Origin: Lederbergia wuyishanensis
Lineage (GTDB): Bacteria; Bacillota; Bacilli; Bacillales; Bacillaceae_C
DNA length: 64,000 nucleotides
Direction of reading: 5' to 3'
Assembly (NCBI RefSeq): GCF_022900255.1
Contig: NZ_JALIRM010000003.1
Location: 62,001 to 126,000, forward strand
This document shows positions 35,274 through 43,645 of the stretch, piece by piece. Under the pieces are notes generated by a model. That model worked only from the letters and a program-made list of their open reading frames with translations, searched no databases and was not told the origin of the DNA. The translations under genes were made by a program, and so were the position numbers. Within the stretch, counting starts at the first letter, position 1, and the number at the start of each line of letters is the position of its first letter.

Positions 35274-35302
35274 TTGACATGTACGTACATCGAGACTATG
35301 AT
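35274..35302 (+). promoter_or_regulatory. SigA promoter of the mutarotase-GH43 operon
   Basis: TTGACA (35274-35279) and TATGAT (35297-35302) with a 17-base spacer. An AraR palindrome fills the first half of the spacer. Confidence 0.85.
35279..35290 (+). promoter_or_regulatory. AraR operator between -35 and -10
   Basis: ATGTACGTACAT is a perfect 12-bp palindrome carrying the AraR core TGTACGTACA. Its placement inside the promoter should allow direct steric repression. Confidence 0.8.
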
Positions 35303-35332
35303 GACAATAGAAGAATGAAAGGTGGAGAATCA

Positions 35333-36382
35333 ATGAAGATAAAAAAAGAAGAATTTGGAAAATTTGAAAATACCGCAGTGTATGCATTTACTTTAGAGAA
35401 TGATCATGGAGTAACAGTTACATTCCTTGATTATGGATGCACGATTACAAAAATCATAACTCCAGACCGAAATGGAGAACCTGAAAATATTGTTTTAGGC
35501 TATGATCAGTTAGTAGGATATTTAAATAATACTGCCTTTTTTGGATGTGTTGTCGGAAGAGTGGCCGGAAGAATTGGCGGAGCGGAATTTACGCTTAACG
35601 GAAAAACATATTCTCTAGCTAAAAACGAAAATGATAACCATCTTCATGGTGGTTTAAAAGGTTTTGACAAAGTGATTTGGGATGCCGAAATGAAAGAAAA
35701 TACGGATAAAGTAAGTGTGAAATTTTCATATATGAGCCCTGACGGCGAGGAAGGCTATCCTGGAAATTTAAAAATGAATGTTACATACACCTTAAATAAT
35801 GATAATGAATTCACGATTCAATACGATGGGATATCCGATGAAACAACCGTTTTAAATGTGACGAATCATTCTTATTTTAATTTAAGCGGTGATATAAAAC
35901 GGGATATTCTTGATCATGAGCTTACATTAAAAAGTAACCAATACCTTGAACTTCAAGAAAATTTATTGCCGACAGGAGAATTTGCCGAAGTTGACGGGAC
36001 GCCGTTTGATTTCCGCCAAGGCCGTTTAATTAGAAGCGGTGCAGAATCAGAGCATCCACAAAACCAGCTTGCAGGCGGTGGATATGATCATCCGTTTGTG
36101 TTGAGCGAGAACCGGAACGAGGAAATTGTTTTAAGAGACTCTGATAGTGGTCGCCAAATGATAGTTGAAACAGATGAAGTTGGCGTTGTCATATATACAT
36201 CTAACCAGCTGGCAGGAGATGATCCTATATATGGTGTGCAGCCGCGAAAGCATCTTGGTATTTGCTTAGAAACACAAGGATTGCCTGATGCAGTTCATCA
36301 CGGAAATTTCCCTTCTTGGGTACTTGAAAAAGACAAAGCATTCACTTCAGTCACCACTTTTAAATTTGGATTAGTGGAGTGA
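35333..36382 (+). CDS. Aldose 1-epimerase (galactose mutarotase family)
   Basis: A protein of about 349 residues. I start at ATG 35333 after AAAGGTGGAG, because the longer frame from 35279 begins inside the promoter. The mutarotase motifs NHLHGGLKGFDKVIW (substrate His near 87), TNHSYFNLSG (second catalytic His, about 185) and a C-terminal catalytic Glu in GICLETQGLPDAVH (about 310) are present. It interconverts alpha and beta anomers of arabinose or galactose released by hydrolases. It overlaps the following GH43 region closely and is the first gene under AraR control. Confidence 0.92.
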   Translation: MKIKKEEFGKFENTAVYAFTLENDHGVTVTFLDYGCTITKIITPDRNGEPENIVLGYDQLVGYLNNTAFFGCVVGRVAGRIGGAEFTLNGKTYSLAKNENDNHLHGGLKGFDKVIWDAEMKENTDKVSVKFSYMSPDGEEGYPGNLKMNVTYTLNNDNEFTIQYDGISDETTVLNVTNHSYFNLSGDIKRDILDHELTLKSNQYLELQENLLPTGEFAEVDGTPFDFRQGRLIRSGAESEHPQNQLAGGGYDHPFVLSENRNEEIVLRDSDSGRQMIVETDEVGVVIYTSNQLAGDDPIYGVQPRKHLGICLETQGLPDAVHHGNFPSWVLEKDKAFTSVTTFKFGLVE

Positions 36383-36387
36383 TAACG

Positions 36388-37338
36388 ATGGAAACTTTGA
36401 TTAAATATAAAAAACCTCTGGTAGAACAGCGGGCAGACCCTTGGGTATATAAGCATACGGACGGGTTTTATTATTTCACTGGATCCGTTCCAGCTTATGA
36501 CCGAATCGAAGTTAGAAGAGCGAAAACACTTGATGGTTTAAGTGAGGCAGAACCTGTTACAGTTTGGAAAAAGTATGAGAGTGGCCCGATGAGTGCAAAT
36601 ATTTGGGCGCCGGAAATCCATTTTGTTGATGGGAAATGGTATATTCACTTTGCTGCAGCAAGAGCGGATCAAATATTTGATCACAGAATGTATGTCCTTG
36701 AAAATGAATCAGCAAATCCTCTTGAAGGGGAATGGATCGAAAAAGGACAGGTAAGAACAGATTGGGAATCTTTTTCATTGGATGCGACTACATTTGAACA
36801 TAGGGGCGAGCAATACTATGTGTGGGCGCAGAAAGATCCAAATATTGAAGGCAATTCCAATTTGTACATTGCTAAAATGGAAAATCAATGGACATTAAGC
36901 TCACCTCAAGTAATGATTTCAAAACCGGAATTTGAGTGGGAAGTTATTGGTTTTTTAGTCAATGAAGGTGCTGCTGTTTTAAAAAGAAATGGAAAAATCT
37001 TTATCTCTTATTCTGCAAGTGCAACGGACTATAATTATTGTATGGGTCTCTTGTGGGCAGATGAGGATAGTGATTTATTAGATCCGGCATCTTGGTCTAA
37101 GGCAAAAGAGCCTGTTTTTAAAACGAATGAAGAAACAAGTCAATATGGACCTGGACATAATAGTTTTACAGTTTCAGAGGATGGAAAACATGATGTGCTA
37201 GTATATCATGCGCGCAGTTATAAAGAGATTGAAGGTGACCCGCTGTGGGATCCGAATCGTCATGCGCGTGCGAAGGTTTTTGCTTGGAGCGAAGATGGGA
37301 CACCAAATTTTGGAGTTCCTGAAGTAGATTCTAAATAA
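36388..37338 (+). CDS. Glycoside hydrolase family 43 enzyme
   Basis: A protein of about 316 residues with the five-bladed propeller pattern of GH43. ADPWVYKHTDGFYYFTGS holds the catalytic base Asp. NIWAPEIHFVDGKWYIHFAA (about 70-90), and NEGAAVLKRNGKIFISYSAS (about 194) with the general acid Glu, are conserved. GPGHNSFTV carries the calcium-site His. No signal peptide, so it works in the cytoplasm on imported arabinosides or xylosides. ATG 36388 lies 5 bases after the mutarotase stop, behind TGGAGTGAT. Substrate specificity (alpha-L-arabinofuranosidase or beta-xylosidase) is open. Confidence 0.9.
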   Translation: METLIKYKKPLVEQRADPWVYKHTDGFYYFTGSVPAYDRIEVRRAKTLDGLSEAEPVTVWKKYESGPMSANIWAPEIHFVDGKWYIHFAAARADQIFDHRMYVLENESANPLEGEWIEKGQVRTDWESFSLDATTFEHRGEQYYVWAQKDPNIEGNSNLYIAKMENQWTLSSPQVMISKPEFEWEVIGFLVNEGAAVLKRNGKIFISYSASATDYNYCMGLLWADEDSDLLDPASWSKAKEPVFKTNEETSQYGPGHNSFTVSEDGKHDVLVYHARSYKEIEGDPLWDPNRHARAKVFAWSEDGTPNFGVPEVDSK

Positions 37339-37412
37339 GGATAGATTGAAAAAAATAAGTTTAATTGTAATAATAATAGAATAGTCATTAGAGTGAATGA
37401 GAGGAATAACAC

Positions 37413-38330
37413 TTGAGAACATTACAATTAACTTTGCTAGAAGCCCTTGAGGTTTCAAAAGCGTTAGCAAATGAAAATAGAATGGAGATCATTCGCCAAC
37501 TGACGAGTGGTCCTAAAAATGTAAATGATATATCCGAATTATTAAAAATACCTTTTTCCACCGCAGCTGCTAATATCAAAATTTTAGAAAATGCTGGCTT
37601 AATTACTACTGAAATTGTTCCGGGTAGAGGAAATCAAAAGGTTAGTTCCAAAAGATATGATCGAATTATTATCGATTTGGAGGAGCAAAAGCCTTTACTG
37701 GATGATATTATTACATATGAACTTGAGGTAGGTGAGTATGTAAACTGTGAGATTGAACCGACATGTGGTCTTTTGAGTGAAGATGGCATCATTCATATTA
37801 TTGATGATCCACGTTCGTTTTTTGAACCCGATCGAAAGAAAGCGCAGCTAGTTTGGTTTAGGTCTGGGTTTATTGAATACCATTTTCCGAACAGAATTCC
37901 TTATGGGACAAATGTTGATGAGCTTAGTTTTTCCGTTGAGTTGTGTTCGGAGGCTCCTTATCACAATGATGATTGGCCTTCTGACATTACATGTTGGATC
38001 AATGATACGGAACTAGGTTTTTGGACAAGCCCAGGTGACTTAGGTGGAGAAAGAGGCTTCCTAACGCCTAGTTGGTGGGAAACGCATAATACTCAATTTG
38101 GTGTATTGAAATATTGGAAAATCAATAAAGAAGGCAGTTTTATTGATGGTGTGAAAATTTCTACTACTACCATCGATGAATTAAGACTACAAGAAAAACC
38201 ATTTATCTCCTTGAAATTGGGTGTAAAACAAGACGCCAATAATCTAGGAGGCATTAACCTATTCGGATCGAAATTCGGAAATTACGAGCAAGGGATTATT
38301 ATGAAAATCAATTATTCTCAAATTAAATAA
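37413..38330 (+). CDS. ArsR-like winged-helix regulator with C-terminal beta-rich domain
   Basis: A 305-residue protein. Residues about 8-85 form an ArsR-type winged helix (ALANENRMEIIRQLTSGPKN, SELLKIPFSTAAANIKILEN). The remaining 200 residues form a beta-rich domain without a metal-binding Cys cluster: LVWFRSGFIEYHFPNRIPYG and FGVLKYWKINKEG. ArsR proteins are normally near 100 residues, so the large C-terminal domain is unusual and may bind a sugar. It starts at TTG 37413 behind GAGAGGAA. Perfect ATTACAA-N6-TTGTAAT palindromes precede the importer genes (38534) and the GH2 gene (41738), suggesting these as targets. Confidence 0.8.
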   Translation: MRTLQLTLLEALEVSKALANENRMEIIRQLTSGPKNVNDISELLKIPFSTAAANIKILENAGLITTEIVPGRGNQKVSSKRYDRIIIDLEEQKPLLDDIITYELEVGEYVNCEIEPTCGLLSEDGIIHIIDDPRSFFEPDRKKAQLVWFRSGFIEYHFPNRIPYGTNVDELSFSVELCSEAPYHNDDWPSDITCWINDTELGFWTSPGDLGGERGFLTPSWWETHNTQFGVLKYWKINKEGSFIDGVKISTTTIDELRLQEKPFISLKLGVKQDANNLGGINLFGSKFGNYEQGIIMKINYSQIK

Positions 38331-38334
38331 TTTC

Positions 38335-38430
38335 TAGACTGTGATAAACGTTCGCTTTTTACTTAGCTTGCTATCTTGCAGTGATTTTTAGTAACTATGC
38401 TCCAGAGAAAGCTTCGGACTATGAAAGACA
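38335..38430 (+). repeat. Dispersed intergenic repeat, copy 2
   Basis: This segment starts TAGACTGTGATAAACGTTCG and ends ATGAAAGACAAA. It aligns with the copy at 15561 in the same orientation. Like that copy, it lies just after a CDS. Confidence 0.5.
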
Positions 38431-38468
38431 AACCTTTTTAAGAACTCTATAAACATTTTGTTAAGAAA

Positions 38469-38504
38469 GATCAATTCCTAGTCAAAAGGAATTGGTCTTT
38501 TTTT
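38469..38504 (+). terminator. Terminator of the ArsR-like gene
   Basis: GATCAATTCC pairs with GGAATTGGTC around a 9-base loop, followed by T7. Confidence 0.9.
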
Positions 38505-38514
38505 GTCACTTTTT

Positions 38515-38553
38515 ATTACAGAAAAACTGAAATATTACAAGTAATGTTGTAAT
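38515..38553 (+). promoter_or_regulatory. Operator pair for the ArsR-like regulator, importer operon
   Basis: ATTACAA-GTAATG-TTGTAAT (38534-38553) is a perfect 7+7 inverted repeat. A degenerate copy (ATTACAG, then TGAAAT) lies 19 bases upstream at 38515. The arrangement matches the site at 41718-41757 in front of the GH2 gene. The regulator link is inferred. Confidence 0.7.
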
Positions 38554-38605
38554 AGATATGTTAAAAGCAGTACAAGGCTTTTATTCAAAAAGAGAGGTGG
38601 CAAAC

Positions 38606-39880
38606 ATGAAAAAAAGGGTATGGTCAATATTTCTCTCTAGCCTTATGATTTTGGCTTTATTAGTCGGATGCCAAAGTGGCAGCTCCGGCAGTAAATCTAA
38701 TGGGAAGATTAAGTTAGTTATGTGGGATTTATTTTCTGGTGGGGATGGAGACTTCATGAAAGAAATGATTAATGAATTCAATAAATCCCAATCAGACATT
38801 GAGGTAGAAACGGTTACGCTGGAATGGGCTGAGTATTATACGAAATTAGTTACGGCTGTTGCTGCTGGAAAAGGGCCGGATATCGGGATTTCCCATACTT
38901 CAAAGTTGCCGGAGATCGTTGACCAAGGTTTGGCTACTGAATTAGATCCACTGGCGGATTCTATTAAGCTCGATTGGGATTCATATAACAAAAATATTTT
39001 GGATGCTACCGTTTTTGATGGTAAGCATTATGCTGTTCCAATCGATACACATCCGATCGTCTTTTACTATAATAAAAAACATTTGGATGCTGCAGGTTTG
39101 TTAGACGAGAATGGGATGCCGAAAATCGAAAGTGGTGCCAAGGGTTTTAGTGATTTTATGAATACACTAAAAGCAAACGATTCTAAACTAACAACTTTTG
39201 CTTTCCCAACTGCTGGTGACGATCCTTTCAGGCTTTGGTGGGCACTTTACCATCAACTTGGAGGCTATGATGTAGTGTCCGACGATTTGACTTCACCTCA
39301 AATCGATAAACCTAAAGCGATTGAAGCCGCAAACTTTATGAAGGATCTTTATTACAAGGATAAGGTCATTCCCCTGAATATGGAAGATTTTTATCAACCA
39401 TTCCAAACTGGGAATGCTGCAACGATAATTACTGGAGTATGGGCGACAGGAACTTTTGAAAAAACAGAGGGATTAGATTTTGGTGTTATCCCTCTACCAA
39501 CTCTTTATAATACTTCGGCTACATGGGGAGATTCCCATACAATATTCCTTCCAGTCCAAAAGAAAGAGGATACAGAAAAGGCGCAAGCAGCTCTTCAATT
39601 TGCTAACTTTATTGCCGACCATGGTCAAATTTGGACACGGGCCGGACACATACCAAGTAAAACGACAGTAGTGGAATCGGAGGAATTTAAAAATTTACCA
39701 TATCGAAGTGACTATGAAAAGGCTGCTCAACAAGTAGTATTTCCGAAACAATCAAACAAGGTTTGGCCAATCAAAGATATCATTATTCGTAATCTTGATA
39801 CGATTTGGGCAGAAAAGGAAACTCCAGAAGATGCGTTTAATAAGATGGAGACTGAAATTGCAGAATTGCTGAGTAAATAA
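38606..39880 (+). CDS. Sugar ABC transporter solute-binding lipoprotein
   Basis: A protein of about 424 residues. The lipoprotein signal MKKRVWSIFLSSLMILALLV ends in GC (Cys22). The binding domain starts KLVMWDLFSGGDGD and contains AAGKGPDIGISHTSKLPE. The latter is followed by HYAVPIDTHPIVFYYNKKHL (about 145-165). ATG 38606 follows GAGAGGTGG. It opens the SBP-permease-permease operon 38606-41650, preceded by the palindromic operator pair. Likely ligand: an arabinose- or fructose-containing oligosaccharide, judging from the hydrolases downstream. Confidence 0.92.
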   Translation: MKKRVWSIFLSSLMILALLVGCQSGSSGSKSNGKIKLVMWDLFSGGDGDFMKEMINEFNKSQSDIEVETVTLEWAEYYTKLVTAVAAGKGPDIGISHTSKLPEIVDQGLATELDPLADSIKLDWDSYNKNILDATVFDGKHYAVPIDTHPIVFYYNKKHLDAAGLLDENGMPKIESGAKGFSDFMNTLKANDSKLTTFAFPTAGDDPFRLWWALYHQLGGYDVVSDDLTSPQIDKPKAIEAANFMKDLYYKDKVIPLNMEDFYQPFQTGNAATIITGVWATGTFEKTEGLDFGVIPLPTLYNTSATWGDSHTIFLPVQKKEDTEKAQAALQFANFIADHGQIWTRAGHIPSKTTVVESEEFKNLPYRSDYEKAAQQVVFPKQSNKVWPIKDIIIRNLDTIWAEKETPEDAFNKMETEIAELLSK

Positions 39881-39896
39881 TATTTTTACTTCACTG

Positions 39897-39925
39897 ACAA
39901 GCTTGAAGACTCTCTTCAAGCTTGT
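39897..39925 (+). terminator. Intercistronic hairpin after the SBP gene
   Basis: ACAAGCTTGAAGA and TCTTCAAGCTTGT form a perfect 13-bp stem with a 3-base loop. No T-run follows. It probably protects the SBP message and lowers permease expression. Confidence 0.7.
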
Positions 39926-39947
39926 TGGTACATTTGGAGGAATAAAG

Positions 39948-40829
39948 GTGAAAGGAAAAATAATTAACGACTTAAAAGCGATTCCGTTTCTACTACCGTT
40001 TTTTCTTGTTTATGTTGTGTTTACTGTTTTTCCTATTTTAAAGGGTTTAGAAATGAGTTTTTACGATTGGACCATTATTCGGAAGATGGATTTTATTGCC
40101 CTAGATCATTATAAGGAATTAATTGCGGATAAGAACTTTTGGAAGTCTTTATGGAATACAACGTTGTTCGTAATTTTATCAACGCCATCCATGGTTATTC
40201 TTGCTTTAATATTAGCGCTAATGGCGAATCGGAATTCCAAATTTAAAACCTTTTACAGAAGTACGTTTTTTCTTCCTTCCATACTTTCTGTTTCTGTTAT
40301 TTCCTATATTGCTATTTTCATGTTGCAGCCATATCAAGGTTTTATTAATACGACCTTACATTTAATTGGGATTGAAAGTGAACCGTTTTGGTTGCGGGAT
40401 TCGAATTTGGCGTGGTTGTCCATCGTTGTTGTTACGCTATGGTGGACAGTAGGTTTTAATATGGTGTTGTTTCTTGCGGCACTTCAAGATATTCCCGAAG
40501 AATTGTATGAAGCTGCAAGAATTGATGGAGGAAAAAGCACACAACTTTTAAGACATATTACACTCCCGTTATTAATTCCAATTGGTCGAGTTGTGTTGCT
40601 GCTACAAATTCTTGCTTCATATAAAGTATTTGCACAAATTTTATTGATAACAAGTGGAGGACCAGGTACTGCTACCCGTCCATTGATTCAGTATATATAC
40701 GAGGTTGGCTTTAGGCAAAATAATCTAGGTTATGCGGCTGCCCTATCTTACGCTTTGTTCGTTATTTTACTTATTCTTTCTTTGATTCAGTTGAAAGGGA
40801 ATATGATTCAAGGAGGGGCATCTAGATGA
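39948..40829 (+). CDS. Sugar ABC transporter permease (MalF/UgpA type)
   Basis: A permease of about 293 residues with six spans. The first reads AIPFLLPFFLVYVVFTVFPI. The EAA coupling loop EAARIDGGKSTQLLRHITLP is near residues 183-202. GTG 39948 is used because TGGAGGAA lies 5 bases before it; the ORF extension upstream runs through the hairpin. It overlaps the next permease by 4 bases. Confidence 0.9.
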   Translation: MKGKIINDLKAIPFLLPFFLVYVVFTVFPILKGLEMSFYDWTIIRKMDFIALDHYKELIADKNFWKSLWNTTLFVILSTPSMVILALILALMANRNSKFKTFYRSTFFLPSILSVSVISYIAIFMLQPYQGFINTTLHLIGIESEPFWLRDSNLAWLSIVVVTLWWTVGFNMVLFLAALQDIPEELYEAARIDGGKSTQLLRHITLPLLIPIGRVVLLLQILASYKVFAQILLITSGGPGTATRPLIQYIYEVGFRQNNLGYAAALSYALFVILLILSLIQLKGNMIQGGASR

Positions 40830-41650
40830 AAAAAAAGAAATCAGCTTCTCACTATACGTTATCTGGAATATCGATAATTACAGCCTTTTTATTCATCATT
40901 CCTATCATCTGGATGTTATTTGTGTCTGTTAAGCCGGAAGGGATCGGAGTTTCAAATGTGATTGGTTGGTTTACCCCGCCTTATACATTTGAAAATTATA
41001 GTCACGTATTGATTGATACCCCTGTATTAAGGTGGTTATGGAATAGCTTGATCGTGGCTCTTATTACAACTGCTTTAACATTATTTGTAACGACACTAGC
41101 TGCCTTTGCAATATCAAAAATGCAATTTCGTTATAAGACATTCATTTATGTATTCTTCTTGGCTGGCTTAATGGTACCAGGAGAGGCTACCATTATTCCT
41201 TTGTATCAAATTGTTAAGGATATGGACTTGCTAGACACATATACAGGTCTTATCATTCCGGGTATTGCGTCGCCATTAGGTGTTATCATTTTAAAAAGTT
41301 TTTTTGATGGGGTTCCACAAGAGTTAATAGAAAGTGCAAAAATGGATGGTTGTTCACTTGTCAGAATTTATTTAAATATTGTTCTTCCACTTGCAAAGCC
41401 AGCATTAGCGGCGATTGGTATTTTTACTTTTATTGGTTCGTGGAATAATTTTTTATGGCCATTTTTAGCAATTATGTCAGAGGAGTTATTTACATTGCCT
41501 GTAGGAATTCCTCAGTTTAATTCAGTTTATTCGGTCGACTACGTACTGCCAATGACGGTAAATGCAGTTGCATCTATTCCAGTTATTATTGCTTTCCTGA
41601 TTTTTGAGAAGCAAATTGTAAGAGGCATTAGTTTTACTGGTATAAAATAA
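40826..41650 (+). CDS. Sugar ABC transporter permease (MalG/UgpE type)
   Basis: A 274-residue permease with six spans. The coupling loop ESAKMDGCSLVRIYLNIVLP lies near residues 177-196. Its ATG overlaps the previous stop in an ATGA arrangement. No ATPase gene follows, so it depends on a shared ATPase elsewhere. Confidence 0.92.
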   Translation: MKKKKSASHYTLSGISIITAFLFIIPIIWMLFVSVKPEGIGVSNVIGWFTPPYTFENYSHVLIDTPVLRWLWNSLIVALITTALTLFVTTLAAFAISKMQFRYKTFIYVFFLAGLMVPGEATIIPLYQIVKDMDLLDTYTGLIIPGIASPLGVIILKSFFDGVPQELIESAKMDGCSLVRIYLNIVLPLAKPALAAIGIFTFIGSWNNFLWPFLAIMSEELFTLPVGIPQFNSVYSVDYVLPMTVNAVASIPVIIAFLIFEKQIVRGISFTGIK

Positions 41651-41659
41651 AAGTATTTT

Positions 41660-41685
41660 GCCACGGTGACCTACTGTGGCTTTTT
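41660..41685 (+). terminator. Terminator of the importer operon
   Basis: GCCAC and GTGGC form the base of an imperfect stem, followed by T5. It separates the importer from the hydrolase genes. Confidence 0.75.
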
Positions 41686-41717
41686 ACATTTATTTGATAC
41701 TGTTTTTTTTGAAATTC

Positions 41718-41757
41718 ATTACAAAAATACTTGAAACATTACAACTAATCTTGTAAT
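41718..41757 (+). promoter_or_regulatory. Tandem operators for the ArsR-like regulator, hydrolase operon
   Basis: Two adjacent 20-base sites. ATTACAA-AAATAC-TTGAAAC (41718-41737) is imperfect. ATTACAA-CTAATC-TTGTAAT (41738-41757) is a perfect inverted repeat identical in its arms to 38534-38553. Confidence 0.7.
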
Positions 41758-41765
41758 ATCTGAAA

Positions 41766-41779
41766 TGTAAGCGATATAT
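41766..41779 (+). promoter_or_regulatory. cre-like CcpA site
   Basis: TGTAAGCGATATAT matches the consensus at 12 of 14 positions, directly behind the operator pair. Confidence 0.45.
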
Positions 41780-41838
41780 TTTGTGGTTTATTATCATATA
41801 TTACTATAAAAACAGTAATGAAATGGAGTGAATCAATC

Positions 41839-43584
41839 GTGAATAGTCCTTTAATTCCTAGACAGGAATATCCAAGGCCGCAAATGGTGAGAGCTGATTG
41901 GTTGAATTTAAATGGAAATTGGGAATTTGAAATGGATAACGGAAAAAGTGGGAAGCAGAGAAAATGGTTTGATGCTGGACATCATTTTTCTCAAAAAATT
42001 GTCGTTCCATTTTGCCCGGAGAGTGAGTTATCTGGAATTGGCTATACCGATTTTATGGCTGCTGTTTGGTACAAGAGGGAGTTTACGGTCCCTGAAGATT
42101 GGCAAGAGAATCGTGTTTTGATTCATTTTGGAGCCGTAGATTACGATGCGGAAGTGTGGGTAAATGGCAAGTCGGTTGGAAAGCATCGCGGTGGTTACTC
42201 TTCCTTTTCATTCGATATTACTGACTACATTTCAGCCGGAGAAAATATTGTGACAGTTTGTGCTGAGGACGATGTTAGGTCTGGTTTACAACCGAGAGGG
42301 AAACAGAGTGGTTTATATTATTCTCATGGGTGTGATTATACGAGAACGACTGGAATTTGGCAGACGGTTTGGTTAGAATCCGTGCCTAAAACGTATGTAT
42401 CTAAGTTGAAATATTATCCAGATCTTGATAATCGTTCAGTACATATTGAAGCGGAATTAAATGGAGATTATGATGATCAGCTTGTATTAGAGGTTTCTTC
42501 TTCATTCGATGGGAAAGTTGTTGGTCATAATCAAGCAGCTGTTTCTGGACAAAAAGCAAGACTTTCCGTCGAACTTTCTGAAATTCATTTGTGGGAACCG
42601 GGGAATCCAAACCTTTATGATTTAGAAATTAGTATTTTAAAAGATAGTCAGAAGCTTGATAGTGTTGAAAGTTATTTCGGTCTTCGCAGCATAAAGTTAG
42701 ATGGCATGGCTTTTAAAATAAACGATAAATCCGTTTTTCAGCGTCTTGTCCTTGATCAAGGGTTTTATCCAGATGGAATATATACGGCTCCCTCAGATGA
42801 CGCACTTCGGAAAGATATAGAGCTTTCCATGGAGATGGGCTTTAACGGGGCGAGACTGCATGAAAAAGTATTTGAACCACGCTTCCTTTATTGGGCCGAT
42901 AAACTTGGATATCTCGTTTGGGGAGAGCATGCCAATTGGGGATTAGATATTACAACCGCAACGGGACTTGAGAGATTTTTACCAGAGTGGCTTGAGGTTG
43001 TCGAACGAGATTTCAATCATCCTGCATTAATTGGCTGGTGTCCATTCAACGAGACATGGGATTTGGATGGCAAAAAGCAAAATAATGAAGTGCTGCGAAT
43101 TGTTTATACAGTGACGAAACAAGTAGACCCGACTCGCCCTGTCATTGATACGAGCGGAAACTTTCACGTTCAAACAGATATTTATGATGTACATGATTAT
43201 GATCAAAATCCTGAAACATTTGCGGCAAGATATGAGCCGATGAAGCAGGGAGGAGAAGTATTTACGACATTCTCAGATCGACAACAGTATGGAGGTCAGC
43301 CATATTTTGTTAGTGAGTACGGTGGGATTTGGTGGAATCCGGACCAGAAAGATGATAAGGGCTGGGGATATGGTGATCGGCCAAAATCCGAGGAAGAATT
43401 TTTAAGTCGATATGAAGGGTTAGTTTCTGTCCTACTTGATAACCCTTATATGTTTGGATTTTGCTACACACAATTATACGACATAGAACAGGAAGTAAAT
43501 GGTCTTTACACATATGATCGAAAACCGAAATTTGACCCTGAAATCATCCGCAATATTAACTCCCGTAAAGCTGCTATCGAATAG
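41839..43584 (+). CDS. Glycoside hydrolase family 2 protein
   Basis: A protein of about 581 residues with the GH2 order: sugar-binding jelly roll (residues 1-175), immunoglobulin-like domain (175-275), TIM barrel (275-end). The acid/base Glu appears in GWCPFNETWDLDG and the nucleophile Glu in PYFVSEYGGIWW. There is no signal peptide, so it is cytoplasmic. The start is GTG 41839 after ATGGAGTGAA; ATG 41818 would overlap that site. GH2 covers beta-galactosidases, beta-glucuronidases, alpha-L-arabinopyranosidases and others, and the exact substrate is not visible. It has a paralogue at 45864 in the same operon. Confidence 0.9.
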   Translation: MNSPLIPRQEYPRPQMVRADWLNLNGNWEFEMDNGKSGKQRKWFDAGHHFSQKIVVPFCPESELSGIGYTDFMAAVWYKREFTVPEDWQENRVLIHFGAVDYDAEVWVNGKSVGKHRGGYSSFSFDITDYISAGENIVTVCAEDDVRSGLQPRGKQSGLYYSHGCDYTRTTGIWQTVWLESVPKTYVSKLKYYPDLDNRSVHIEAELNGDYDDQLVLEVSSSFDGKVVGHNQAAVSGQKARLSVELSEIHLWEPGNPNLYDLEISILKDSQKLDSVESYFGLRSIKLDGMAFKINDKSVFQRLVLDQGFYPDGIYTAPSDDALRKDIELSMEMGFNGARLHEKVFEPRFLYWADKLGYLVWGEHANWGLDITTATGLERFLPEWLEVVERDFNHPALIGWCPFNETWDLDGKKQNNEVLRIVYTVTKQVDPTRPVIDTSGNFHVQTDIYDVHDYDQNPETFAARYEPMKQGGEVFTTFSDRQQYGGQPYFVSEYGGIWWNPDQKDDKGWGYGDRPKSEEEFLSRYEGLVSVLLDNPYMFGFCYTQLYDIEQEVNGLYTYDRKPKFDPEIIRNINSRKAAIE

Positions 43585-43590
43585 GAGAGG

Positions 43591-43635
43591 GGGGGACAGG
43601 TTCAATGGGGACAGTCCCCATTGAACCTGTCCCCC
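43591..43635. repeat. Perfect GC-rich palindrome (REP-like), copy A
   Basis: A 22-base arm beginning GGGGGACAGGTTCAATGGGG and its exact complement are separated by a single A at 43613. It sits 6 bases after the GH2 stop codon. A similar element occurs at 45765-45826. It displaces the normal ribosome binding site of the following gene. Confidence 0.85.
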
Positions 43636-43645
43636 AGATAAAAAA

